64,000 nt of DNA. It comes from Cannabis sativa. Lineage: Eukaryota > Streptophyta > Magnoliopsida > Rosales > Cannabaceae. Location of the stretch: assembly GCF_029168945.1 (NCBI RefSeq), contig NC_083603.1, forward strand, positions 34,507,396 through 34,571,395, read 5' to 3'. Positions 34,670 through 45,379 of this stretch are shown piece after piece (the stretch's first letter is position 1; every line of letters begins with the position of its first letter). A program made the translations under genes and the position numbers. The notes beneath the pieces were generated by a model. It did not search any database. It saw only the letters and a list, made by a program, of their open reading frames with translations, and was not told the origin of the DNA.

Positions 34670-37600
34670 TGTTGGGTTTTATGCCCTAAATAAAACTCAA
34701 TTTCAATGTAATCCGTATTATTCAATATCAATAAAGAAACAGAAGTGTTTTTCATTTATTTGTGTATGTTTTGGTTCACCTTATCAATTATTTGTCTATT
34801 TGATTTATAAATTCATCCAAACCCTTTTCACATACTTGATCCTGTTTATTGTGTTGTCAGCACAGTGGAAAGTAAACTTTACTATGTGATTAAAGATTCC
34901 TAGATTTATCAGAACACTGGGGTTTTACTGATATGATAATCTACAACAGAGTTTACTTGCATTTGGAGAAATGCTATGTTCTTTCCAAAGCATTGGTTAA
35001 AGTAAAGCTTGGGTTGGATGCATGGACTATGCATCGGAATGGACTGATATTGAACTTTGACATAGATTTATTAAACTTACCGTAATATCTATTCAATTCA
35101 ATATCACCTAGTTGATCCTAGATCAAATTATCTTAATCCTGATACGATTAGGTTCAATCTCAAGAGTGTTATTCGTGTTCTTTGATTTGTTAGTTAAGCC
35201 TACTTTTGGGTCAGGGTGATACGTACATTTTGGGAACACGGTAGTGCAATTGAGTGGGAGTGCTAACATAAATATGGAATCTATAGCTTCTATCTGGCAA
35301 ATAGAAAGTAACGGATGATTTCCTTCGAGCTTAACCAAACGAAAATAAATGGTGGAGTACTCATTTCACTTAGCTGAAATATCATTTATACGGGGTTAAG
35401 TGTTTTAAGGATAAAATACATTGTAGGGTGTTACGGTAATTTAATCCCTAATATAGTGTTGGAAATTATTTTACCAGGATCTTAGATCTACTTACAAGTA
35501 TGTTGATTAACACCCTAAATATGAACTTCTAAAACGATTATAAATAAACACATATAAAGTATGAGAAACCTTACATTGGGTGCAGCGGAATAATATGTCT
35601 CCTTCCACTCAAATCTCTAACCCTTGTATCCTTTCTGTCGCAGAGTATTATCAAGATCTGAGCCCGAATGTCCTTCTTGTTGAATGTCTTTCTTCACGAT
35701 CTTCCTCACTATGATTGAGGTACTACTTGTTGTGTGTGGGCAATACTCTATCACTAATAGGGTTCAAAATATTCAATGAAGAAGAAGAAAGGAGAGTGGC
35801 GGCTAGGTTAGAGTGAAGGCTCAAGTTTTTCTCTAAAGGAAACAAGATGCAAAAGTCACTTTTTCCTGAAGCCATCACTATCTATTTATAGCATGCCACA
35901 TAGGGTTAGGTTTGAATTATTTGGCATTAAAATAATGAAAATATTAAGTGATAAAACCTATAAAGGTGGCCGGCCATGGCTTAGTGGACTTGGGCCTCAC
36001 TTTTGCAATTTTCTCAAAAACGCCAATTTTTAAATACAACCATTTAAATGTCAATTTCAACTATTTAATAACTATAAATAATTATTAAATAATATTGTCA
36101 TTTATCATATTTATTAATTAGACCAAACAAAGTATCTTAATTAACAAATATGTCCCTAAAAACTCTTTCTTTACTATTTCGCCCTTGCTTAGTGAAAAAT
36201 TCACAAATAGACATAGTCTAATTTGAGAATTATAATTGATTAATCAAAACCAATTAAATGAGTCTTACAAGTAATATTGTCTCAACTAGTGGGGGGACCA
36301 TGGGTCTATATATCCGAGCTTCCAATAAGCAGATCAAGAATTTACATCCTAAATTCACTGACTTATTAATTCTTCATTGAATCCACGCATAGAACTTAGA
36401 ATTGCACTCTCAGTATATAGAACGCTCTATATGTTCCACCATATAGACACGTCATTAGTTATTCATTGTTATCATCCCCATTTTATCAATGATCCTCTAT
36501 ATAGATGATCTACACTGTAAAGGGATTAGATTACCGTAACACCCTACAATGTATTTTATCCTTAAAACACTTCACCCAGTATAAATGATATTTCAGCTAA
36601 GTGAAATGAGTACTCCACCTTTTATTTTTGTTTGGTCAAGCTCGAAGGAAATCATCCTTTACTTTCTATTTGCCAGATAGAAGCTATAGATTCCGTATTT
36701 ATGTTAGCGCTCCCACTCAATTGCACTACCGTGTTCCCAAAATGTACGTATCACCCTGACCCAAAAGTAGGCTTAACTAACAAATCAAAGAACACGAATA
36801 ACACTCTTGAGATTGAACCTAATCATATCAGGATTAAGATCATTTGATCTAGGATCAACTAGGCGATATTGACTTGAATAGAAATTACGGTAAGTTTAAT
36901 AAATCTATGTCAAAGTTCAATATCGGTCCCTTCCGATGCATACTCCATGCATCCAACCCAAGCTTACTTTAACCAATGCTCTGGAAAGAACATAGCATTT
37001 CTCCAAATGCAAGTAAACTCTATTGTAGATTGTCATATCAGTAAAACCCCAGTGTTCTGATAAATCTAGGAATCTTTATTCACATAGTAATGTTTACTTT
37101 CCAATGTGTTGACAACACAATAAACGGGATCAAGTATGTGAAAAGGGTTTGGATGAATTTATAAATCAAATAGACAAGCAATTGATAAGATGAACCAAAA
37201 CATACAAATGAATGAAAAATACTTCTGTTTCTTTATTGATATTGAATAAAATGGATTACATTGAAATGGAGTTTTATTTATGGCATAAAACCCAACATGT
37301 AGATCATCTATATAGAGGATCATTGATCAAATTAGGATTATAACAATGGATAATTAATAGCGTGTCTATATGGTGGAACATATAGAGCGTTCTATATAGC
37401 TGAGAGCGCAATTCTAAGTTCTATGCATGGATTCAACGAAGAATTAATAAGTCAGTGAATTTAAGAGGTAAATTCTTGATCTGCTTATTTGAAGCTCGGA
37501 TATATAGGCCCATGGTCCCCACACTAGTTGAGACAATACTACTTGTAAGACTCATTTAGTTAGTTTTAATTAATCAATTATAATTCTGAAGTTAGACTAT

Positions 37601-38385
37601 GTCTATTTGTGAATTTATCACTTATTAAGGGCGAAACTGTAAAGAAAGGGTTTATAGGGTATATTTGTTAATTAAGAGACTTTGGTTAGTCTAATTAATA
37701 AATATAATAAATGACAATATTATTTAATAATTAATTATAGTTATTAAATAGTTGAAATTGATATTTAAATGGTTGAATTTGAAAATTGGCATTTTTTGAG
37801 AAAATGGGATGTAGAAATGATAAAATAGCAAAATTGCAAAAGTGAGGCCCATATCCACAAGCCATGGCCGGCCACATGCATAGGGTTTTATCATTTAATA
37901 TTTTCATTATTTTAAAGCCAAGTAATTCAACCATAACCCTATGTGGTATTCTATAAATAGAAAGTAATGGTTTCAGGAAACAACACATTGCATCTCATTC
38001 CTTTCAGAGAAAAACCTGAGCCATCTCTCTAAACCTAGCCGCCACCTCTCTTTCTTCTTCTTCTTTGATTGTTTCGAAATCCCCAAGTGATAGAGTAGTG
38101 CCCACACACAGCAAGCAGTACCTCAATCATAGTGTGGAAGATTGTGAAGAATCCAGATTCAACAAAGAAGGACATTCGGGCTCAGATCTTGATAATACTC
38201 TGCTGCATAAAGGATACAAGGGTTAGAGATCTGAGTGGAAGGAGACATATTATTCCGCTGCACCCAATGTAAGGTTTCTCATACTTTATATGTGTTTACT
38301 TATAATCGTTTTAGAAGTTCATATTTAGGGTGTTAATCAACATACTTGTGAGTAGATCTAAGATCCTGGTAAAATAATTCCAACA
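34670..38385 (+). repeat. 5' LTR of deleted copia element, split by a solo LTR
   Basis: The parts 34670-35456 and 37298-38385 together make about 1.88 kb. TATAAATA at 37952-37959 is the likely LTR promoter; the transcript start would be about 30 bases later. An antisense 71-codon frame (35123-35338) is shared with other copies. Its relation to the 3' LTR at 42161 is clear, with numerous substitutions. Confidence 0.85.
35457..37297 (-). repeat. Solo LTR of the same copia family inserted in the 5' LTR
   Basis: In reverse orientation it runs from TGTTGGAAATTATTTTACC (left) to GGCATAAAACCCAACA (right), 1,841 bases. Flanks TATAG and TGTAG are near-identical five-base target copies. No internal region is present, so it arose by LTR-LTR recombination, leaving one LTR. 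Confidence 0.88.
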
Positions 38386-38404
38386 ACTCGCTTCAGAGCC
38401 ATGG
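38386..38404 (+). other. Primer binding site region of the copia family
   Basis: ACTCGCTTCAGAGCCATGG directly follows the LTR. TCAGAGC matches the core of the usual initiator-Met tRNA site TGGTATCAGAGC; the first bases differ. The homologous site at 50363 reads ACTGGCCTTAGAGACATGG, nearer TGG at its start. Confidence 0.65.
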
Positions 38405-38657
38405 TAATTGATTTGCTTGCAAGAAATTTGGACTTAAAACGATTTGTTTGTGATTTGGATGGTATCATGTTGTTTTGTGTGTTATATTGATGATTGATTG
38501 ATGTTTGTGAAATTCTGGGAAAAATAATTGAATTTTCGTTTCTGAAATTATTTTTATTGGATAGTTTGGAAAAAATTAAGCAATTTCCTTTTTTACAGAA
38601 ATCAATTTCGATTTTATTTGAATTAGTTATGATTTTTTGAAGATTTGAAAAAAATTA

Positions 38658-38774
38658 GGGGTGGTGACACACCCTCACGCGCGCGGAATAGGCTGCTTGC
38701 AGCCTCCAGCGCCGAGGATGCTCGACCCATCCTCCCCTTGAGCGCGCGCGGATGGTATGTTGTGCATACCATCC
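38658..38774 (+). other. GC-rich leader island with three predicted RNA hairpins (copy 1)
   Basis: In AT-rich surroundings, three local inverted repeats follow each other: GGGTG...CACCC (38659-38674), GGCTGC-TT-GCAGCC (38691-38704), and a 10-bp stem GGATGGTATG / CATACCATCC with a 5-base loop (38750-38774). The island starts about 270 bases after the primer binding site. A homologous island at 50636-50750 keeps the hairpins with altered stems. Retroelement leaders commonly carry packaging or dimerisation structures; that role is inferred here. Confidence 0.6.
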
Positions 38775-41178
38775 GTACAGCTCGCAATTTTTTTTTTTTT
38801 CGTTTTCTTCGTTTTTCATGCTATTTCATGGAATTAACTTCTAATTTTTGTGTAGTTTTGTATTTTGATTTTTATTTTTCATATTTCAAATCTAATTATG
38901 AGAAATAAATTAATTTGAATTTTTAAAATTAATTTTAGATATTAGTGTAATTTGAATTTGAAAATAGGTAAAAATCTATTTTTTGCTTATTTTTTTTTAT
39001 CTTATTTTTAAAATTTGATTATTTTATCTTAATTTTAAATCTAAGGTCACATATTAATTTTTTTTTTTATATAAAATATTCTATTTTAAGTAATTTGACC
39101 TTATTTAAATTTAAAATAAGATTACTATAATCATGGTATTTTAAATAGAAATAAGATATTTTTGCTAACTTTTAAATTTTGTTATTTTTTATTTAAATTA
39201 AATTATAAAATCAGAAAAGGATATTTATTAATCATTTTATTTTAGTGAATATTTAATTTATAAAATAACATAAATTTAAAAGATGGTTAGCAATTTTTTG
39301 AAATGATATTTAGGTTAGTTGAAACGTAATTTTTCAAAATTGTAGGTTTAATTTTTATTTTTTTTTAAATCGAAAATATTTTTTATTTAAATACTATTTT
39401 CGAATTTTTTATTAATTGATTTAAATTAACTAAATCCTACATCCAACTATCCAATCCAACTTGTTGCAGGAGTATGTGTTTTAGATTGTTTGTAAGTTTT
39501 TTTTCTAAAACCTATTATTACTTGATCTAAATTGCCATGGTTAACTTGTTGACAAATCCAATGATCTGATTTTAACCCATGGTTCAATTGTCAATAGGTC
39601 AAGTAAATAATTTGTAACAGGTAAATTTTACATTCTTCTTTCATCTGTGTATGACCGAGTAACATGATAGGATCCATCCAAATTTGTGTGCCTGTGTGAG
39701 CCTATATGTTTACTTTTGTTATAGATGCATATAGGTTGTTGTTGCTAAATAAAATGTCATATCCTGATAGATTTTATTTAGGCCCATTTAGTTTTTGGGC
39801 CTATTCAATTAATAACAGTTGTTCATTTTAAGGTTAAATTCATCTCTTTTGGGCCTTGTGTGAGAGTTGGGGGCATAGAAGTGGGTACGACATATTGAAC
39901 CCAGCTCCCCCTCACATGAACTACCCCAATTGTGAAGGCCTATTTGCCTGATTTGAATAACTGTACTAGGTTAATTAAATTAGTTTAACCTAATAAAATT
40001 GATTAGCAACATAATTAATTTCATTTTTTTTAAAATTAATTTAAGACAACATAGTTTTATGAATAATATTCTAGATAAACTATATGTATTTTCTTGTATT
40101 TAATTAAATATAGAATTATAACCAACTAGATTCTTTCTAAAGCTTAATTTTATTATTTCATTAAATATTCCTATTTAAGTTTAAAATTTGTTATTTCTAA
40201 CAAATCAACTTAAATTTGAATATCTTTTGAATTTCAAATTTCAAAATTAAGTTGAGGAATTTTAGGAATTGGTTATTAAGATTCTTTGGATATTTTAAGT
40301 TGATATTTTTTTTTTTAAATATGGATAAACTTAAAATGGAATATTTTTTAAATTAAGTGGTTACAACTTAATTTTTAATATTTAATTAAATTATATTTTG
40401 AAAAACATTTAAGTTCGATATTTTAGATTCCTCTAAACAACTTAAATAAGATATTTTTCAAATTTATTCCATTATATTTTAATTATTTATTTAATTTCAA
40501 ATTTATTTTTTGAATTTAAATAGTTGAAATTTAATTAAAGTTGGATTTTTTTTAATTCAAATTTTTTATATAAAACCAACTTTAATTTGTAATTTTTCAT
40601 TATTAAAATATGTAATAAAATAAATGATTAAATAAAATACATATTTTTTTTAAATAATGAGCTTTAATCAAGAGACATTCGATCTCCATTGTTGGTTTTA
40701 CGTAGCTATTATTTTAGTGAGTAATCCTCCCTAATGGAGGAACGTTCATTAGCAAGTTAGCACCGTTTAATCTCAAAAGATAAGTATTTTTGTAAGTTTT
40801 TTATATTAGTATTGATCACCCTAATGGTGGCAACTATATAAGACTTACAAGAGTATGAAACAATGGTAGAAGCTCATAAGATAGAATAGCCTTGACTCTC
40901 GCCTAAACGGGATAACGCTGGATTCCAATCTTGATTGAATAAAAGGTTGCTAGAATGTTTATCATTTTAGATGAATTGACAACTCTATTCAATGGATGAT
41001 GCTTTGACTCTCGCCTAAACGGGACACTATATCAGTTTGTTGGAAACCTTGGAAAATAAACTATGTTAGATTTAGTATTTTTATAACATATGTGATTATT
41101 TGTTATTTTCTGAACTTGTGTATGAATTTATTGAACCAAAACCTTACTTCTATTTTATTGATATGTTGTAGTGCCAAT
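38775..41178 (+). other. Long AT-rich untranslated leader of the copia element
   Basis: No coding signal is seen. Near the end, TTTGACTCTCGCCTAAACGG occurs at about 40890 and 41002, and TTGATATGTTGTAG (a good splice acceptor) precedes the gag ATG at 41179. The first part is shared with 50751-52724. Leader splicing would explain how gag is reached, but is not demonstrated. Confidence 0.5.
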
Positions 41179-42135
41179 ATGGATAACCCTCATCCCGATC
41201 CCCTCCTAGTCAATGTCTTAGCCAATGAACTCTATAATGTGAAAATGCATCCTGGTAGTTGCATTAACTCGCACCTATTATTGATGAATTTGAAGTTCCA
41301 AAAGGCAAATCTACTTGGAATTGAATTATCAAAGGAACAATGGGTACAATTCATTCTTAATAGTCTTCCTCCGGAGTATAATGGATTTGTTGTATCTTAC
41401 ATGATCAACAATTTTAATTCCTCCGACATGGACAAGCTCGAAGTAGAATTACGAGCTCATGAACGGAATTTGATTGCAATGGGACCTCCTGATTTTGCAA
41501 ACTTTAATCAGAGGAAGAGGATTAAGCATGAAGGCTCTAACAAAGCTGCTTCTTCAAGTACAATTATCAGACATTATCTTCTATGTTCGAATTGTAATAA
41601 AAAGGGACATCAAGAAGAACGATGTCCCCGGCTTCTAAACAATTCAAACGAAGGTAATGCTTTTGTCTTTGAATCATGTGTTTTAGAGAATGACAAATGC
41701 ACATGGATTGTTGATTCTGGGTCTACTAACCATGTTTGTTCTTCACTGCAGCTGCTTGAAACTTGGGAAAATCTGCACCCAGAAGAGTTAAAGCTAAAAG
41801 TTGGAAATGGCGAGTTAGTATTGGTCAAAGCTAGAGGAACGGCCCGTATCAAGTTTCATTCAAAAAGATTTTTACTTTTACACAATGTTTTATTTATTCC
41901 AAACTTTAGTAGAAACTTGATTAGTGTTTCATGTTTACAAACACAATTTTATATATTGAATTTTTCAAGTTCTAATTGTTCAATTTGTCGTAATGGATTT
42001 CAGATATGTGTTGCTAACATGGAACAAGGGCTTTATGTTTTAAGACATGATACGCAAATCTCACTAAATACTGAAATTTTCAATGTAGCTACACCTAGAA
42101 GCCTTAAAAGAAAAGAGATTGATAATGATGAATAG
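41179..42135 (+). pseudogene. Copia gag-protease fragment
   Basis: From MDNPHPDPLL the frame gives a gag middle (MHPGSCINSHLLLMNLKF, QWVQFILNSLPPEYNGFV), a knuckle CSNCNKKGHQEERC and an aspartic protease TWIVDSGSTNHVCSS with LHNVLFIPNFSRNLISVSCL. It stops at TAG 42133. Beyond the stop the frame still reads TYLWHLRL, the start of the pre-integrase motif, and then meets the 3' LTR at 42161. The N-terminal gag part is missing and everything from integrase on is deleted. Confidence 0.88.
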
Positions 42136-42160
42136 ACTTATCTATGGCATTTACGTTTAG

Positions 42161-44101
42161 TGTTGGGTTTTATGCCCTAAATAAAACTCCATTTCAATGT
42201 AATCTATTTTATTCAACATCAATAAAGAAACAGAAGTATTTTTCATTCATTTGTGTATGTTTTGGTTCACCTTGTCAATTGCTTGTCTATTTGATTTATA
42301 AATTCATCTGAAACCCTTTTCACATACTTGATCCTGTTTATTATGTTGTCAACACTTTGGAAAGTAAACATGACTATGTGAATAAAGTTTCCTAGATTTA
42401 TCAGACACAGGGTTTTACTGATATGATAATCTACAATAGAGTTTACTTGCATTTGGAGAAATGCTATGTTCTTTCCAGAGCATTGGTTAAAGTAAAGCTC
42501 AGGTTGGGTGCATGGAGTATGCATCGGAAGGGACCGATATTGAACTTTGACTTAGATTTACTAAACTTACCGTAATATGTATTCAAGTCAATATCGCCTA
42601 GTTGATCCTAGATCAAATGATCTTAATCCTGTTATGATTAGGCTCAATCTCAGGAGGCTATTCGTGTTCTTTGATTTGTTAGTTAAGCCTACTTTTAGGT
42701 CAGGGTGATACGTACATTTTGGGAACACAGTAGTGCAATTAAGTGGGAGCGCTAACATAAACATGGAATCTATAGCTTCTATCTGGCGAATAGTAAGTAA
42801 AGGATGATCTCCTCTGAGCTTGACCAAACGAAAATAAATGGTGGAGTACTCATTTCACATAAGCTGAAATATCATTTATACGAGGTTAAGTGTTTTAAGG
42901 ATAAAATACATAGTAGGGTGTAACGGTAATCTAATCCCTTTACTGTGTAGATCATTCATATAGAGGATCATTGATCAAATTAGGATTATAACAATGGATA
43001 ACTAATGATGTGTCTATATGGTGGAACATATAGAGCATTCTATATACTGAGAGTGCAATTCTAAGTTCTATGCGTGGATTCAACGAAGAATTAATAAGTC
43101 AGTGAATTTAAGAGGTAAATTCTTGATTTGCTTATTGGAAGCTCGGATATATAGGCCCATGGTCCCCACACTAGTTGAGACAATACTACTTGTAAGACTC
43201 ATTTAATGTTTTAATTAATCAATTATAATTCTCAAGTTACACTATGTCTATTTGTGAATTTATCACTTATTAAGGGCGAAACTGTAAAGAAAGAGTTTAT
43301 ACATTGTATTTGTTAATTAAGAGACTTTGGTTAGTCTAATTAATAAATATAATAAATGACAATATTATTTAATAATTAATTATAGTTATTAAATAGTTGA
43401 AATTGTCATTTAAATGGTTGAATTTGAAAATTGGCATTTTTTGAGAAAATGAGATGTAGAAATGATAAAACAGCAAAATTGCAAAAGTGAGGCCCATATC
43501 CACAAGCCATGGCCGGCCACATGCATAGGGTTTTATCATTTAATATTTTCATTATTTTAATGCCAAGTAATTCAACTCTAACCCTATGTGGTATTCTATA
43601 AATAGAAAGTAATGGCTTCAGGAAACAACACATTGCATCTCATTCCTTTCAGAGAAAAACCCGAGCCATCTCTCTAAACCTAGCCGCCACCTCTCTTTCT
43701 TCTTCTTCTTTGCTTGTTTCAAAATCCCCAAGTGATAGAGTAGTACCCACACACAGCAAGTAGTACCTCAATCATAGTGTGGAAGATTGTGAAGAATCCA
43801 GATTCAACAAAGAAGGACATTCGGGCTCAAATCTTGATAATACTCTGCTACAGAAAGGATACAAGGGTTAGAGATCTGAGTGGAAGGAGACATATTATTC
43901 CGCTGCACCCAATGTAAGGTTTCTCATACTTTATATGTGTTTACTTATAATCGTTTTAGAAGTTCATATTTAGGGTGTTAATCAACATACTTGTGAGTAG
44001 ATCTAAGATCCTGGTAAAATAATTCCAACAACTCGCTTCAGAGCCATGGTAATTGACATACTTGTGAGTAGATCTAAGATCCTGGTAAAATAATTCCAAC
44101 A
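42161..44101 (+). repeat. 3' LTR of deleted copia element with duplicated end
   Basis: Ordinary LTR sequence ends at 44030 (ATAATTCCAACA). Then 26 bases matching the primer-binding and leader start (44031-44056) appear, followed by a second copy of the last 45 LTR bases (44057-44101). AGTGT follows as target duplication, so the duplicated form is the real element end. TATAAATA is at 43596-43603. Confidence 0.9.
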
Positions 44102-44215
44102 AGTGTTGGCTAGCCTTTGTAGGTGAAGGCCAACCTTTGTAGGTGGAGGCTGGCCTTTGTAGGTGGAGGCCAGTATTTATAGGTGGAAGTCAGTCTTTGT
44201 ACACCGTTTCCTTGC
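44102..44215. repeat. About 21-bp repeats in the gypsy LTR
   Basis: Five degenerate units of CTTTGTAGGTGGAGGCCAG occur head to tail from about 44102 to 44205. The repeats lie within the second gypsy element's LTR, just after the copia insertion. Confidence 0.75.
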
Positions 44216-44520
44216 AGAGGTCAGCCTTCCTTAGTCGAACGGACCCCCCTAAGTCTAAAAGCCACCTTTTGTCGGCCAGCTTGTGCTCAAACTCTGGCCG
44301 ACCCTACAAGCTCATCCTGGCCGGCCTATGTACTCCCCTTGGCTGGCCAGACATGGTGGTACAACTCCTTAACAGTTAACTCCTTTCGCTTGCTGCTTGA
44401 CGGTTTTGTCATGCCTTGCAAGGAGACTTTATCCTGCTATTAGCAAGGTTGTACTCCACGTGTCCTCTGTCTTGGCTTACGTAGACATGCCACGTAAGGT
44501 GGATAAAATTTGGGATAACA

Positions 44521-44534
44521 TTTGCTCCCCAAGT
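44521..44534 (-). other. Polypurine tract of the second gypsy element
   Basis: On the minus strand CTTGGGGAGCAAA directly precedes the LTR start TGTTATCCC. This is where plus-strand DNA synthesis would start. It marks 44520/44521 as the LTR border and fixes the orientation. Confidence 0.6.
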
Positions 44535-45379
44535 CCCTGTTTGAACATCTAGTCGAATAGGGGACTTTCCAGCTCTTATCTTGCTTGTGGTAGCCTCTGT
44601 CGAGCCGCCTTATCTAGCCAAGTGTTGGCTTTCTTCATGGCATGTTTTTAGATTTTTGATCTTCTCTCTCCATACATGCCTCATCTTCTCTTCTTTGGCA
44701 TCTCTTCTTTAAACCTGTCATTGATAAGTTTCAAGCTTTTGAAGCTTTTAAAAACTTTTTAATTCTCACGTTAGATTGTAATCTTTTTGGTATGTTGATC
44801 CACATGACAATTTTAGAATGTATAAAGTGTGATTTCCTGATGGAAAATATGCGATTTTGGCCTTCGTTGTGATTCTTGACTCTTTGAATCATGAGGAATA
44901 CAAATAACACATTCAATTTTCTTTTTTTGAAAAAACACATTTTGATTCAAAACTAACCTTGGCTAGCCCTAAAGGTCTTGTTTAGGACCTGACCGGCCCT
45001 AGGATTTGATCATGGGAGGTGGCCAGCTTTAGGGTTTCCTCCTACAAAGCAAGCAAGTTCATACCTGCGTTTGGTGACCCTGGCCGGATCTTGGTTGAGT
45101 CGTGGGACCGTGACCGACCCTCTCAAAGCTTGGGAACCCTGGCCAGCTTAGGCCTTGGTTCCAAGCGGGTGGCCAATTTCTGTCCTCTTTTGACTTTGAT
45201 AAGAATCCTATCATGGCCCTGTAGGCAATACAACCTTAGTCTCATACGTGGTTCCTTTAGAAACTCTGTATGAAACTTAATGGCGAGTCTATTATAGTCG
45301 AGTGCTCAACTTAAGACTCAATATTTGTCAAAGTTGTTAAACTTTAGATTTATACTTCGCTGATACCCAGTCTTGTACA

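Larger units (their letters stand above)
34670..44101 (+). mobile_element. Deleted Ty1/copia element with two LTRs and AGTGT target duplication
   Basis: Plus-strand order: 5' LTR (34670-38385, containing a solo LTR), primer binding site, a leader of about 2.8 kb, a partial gag-protease frame, 3' LTR (42161-44101). AGTGT precedes it at 34665-34669 and follows it at 44102-44106. Integrase, RT, RNase H and the polypurine tract are absent, so the copy could move only with help. LTRs begin TGTTGGGTTTTATGCC and end ATAATTCCAACA. Confidence 0.9.
33922..44520 (-). repeat. 3' LTR of the second gypsy element, interrupted by a copia insertion
   Basis: The LTR starts TGTTGACCTCAG on the plus strand and ends GGATAAAATTTGGGATAACA at 44520. 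The copia element 34670-44101 and one target copy interrupt it. About 1.16 kb of LTR remains. Its TGTTGACC...GGTTCGACCCC...GGATAATGA layout resembles the LTR at 9937-10718. The BTS TATA box is about 0.5 kb away, with the LTR reading toward BTS. Confidence 0.65.

Noticed and set aside
38645..38908. Open frames across the GC-rich leader islands (also 50590-50827)
   Set aside because: The homologous islands are open in different frames with unrelated peptides, while the hairpins are kept; structure explains it better than coding.
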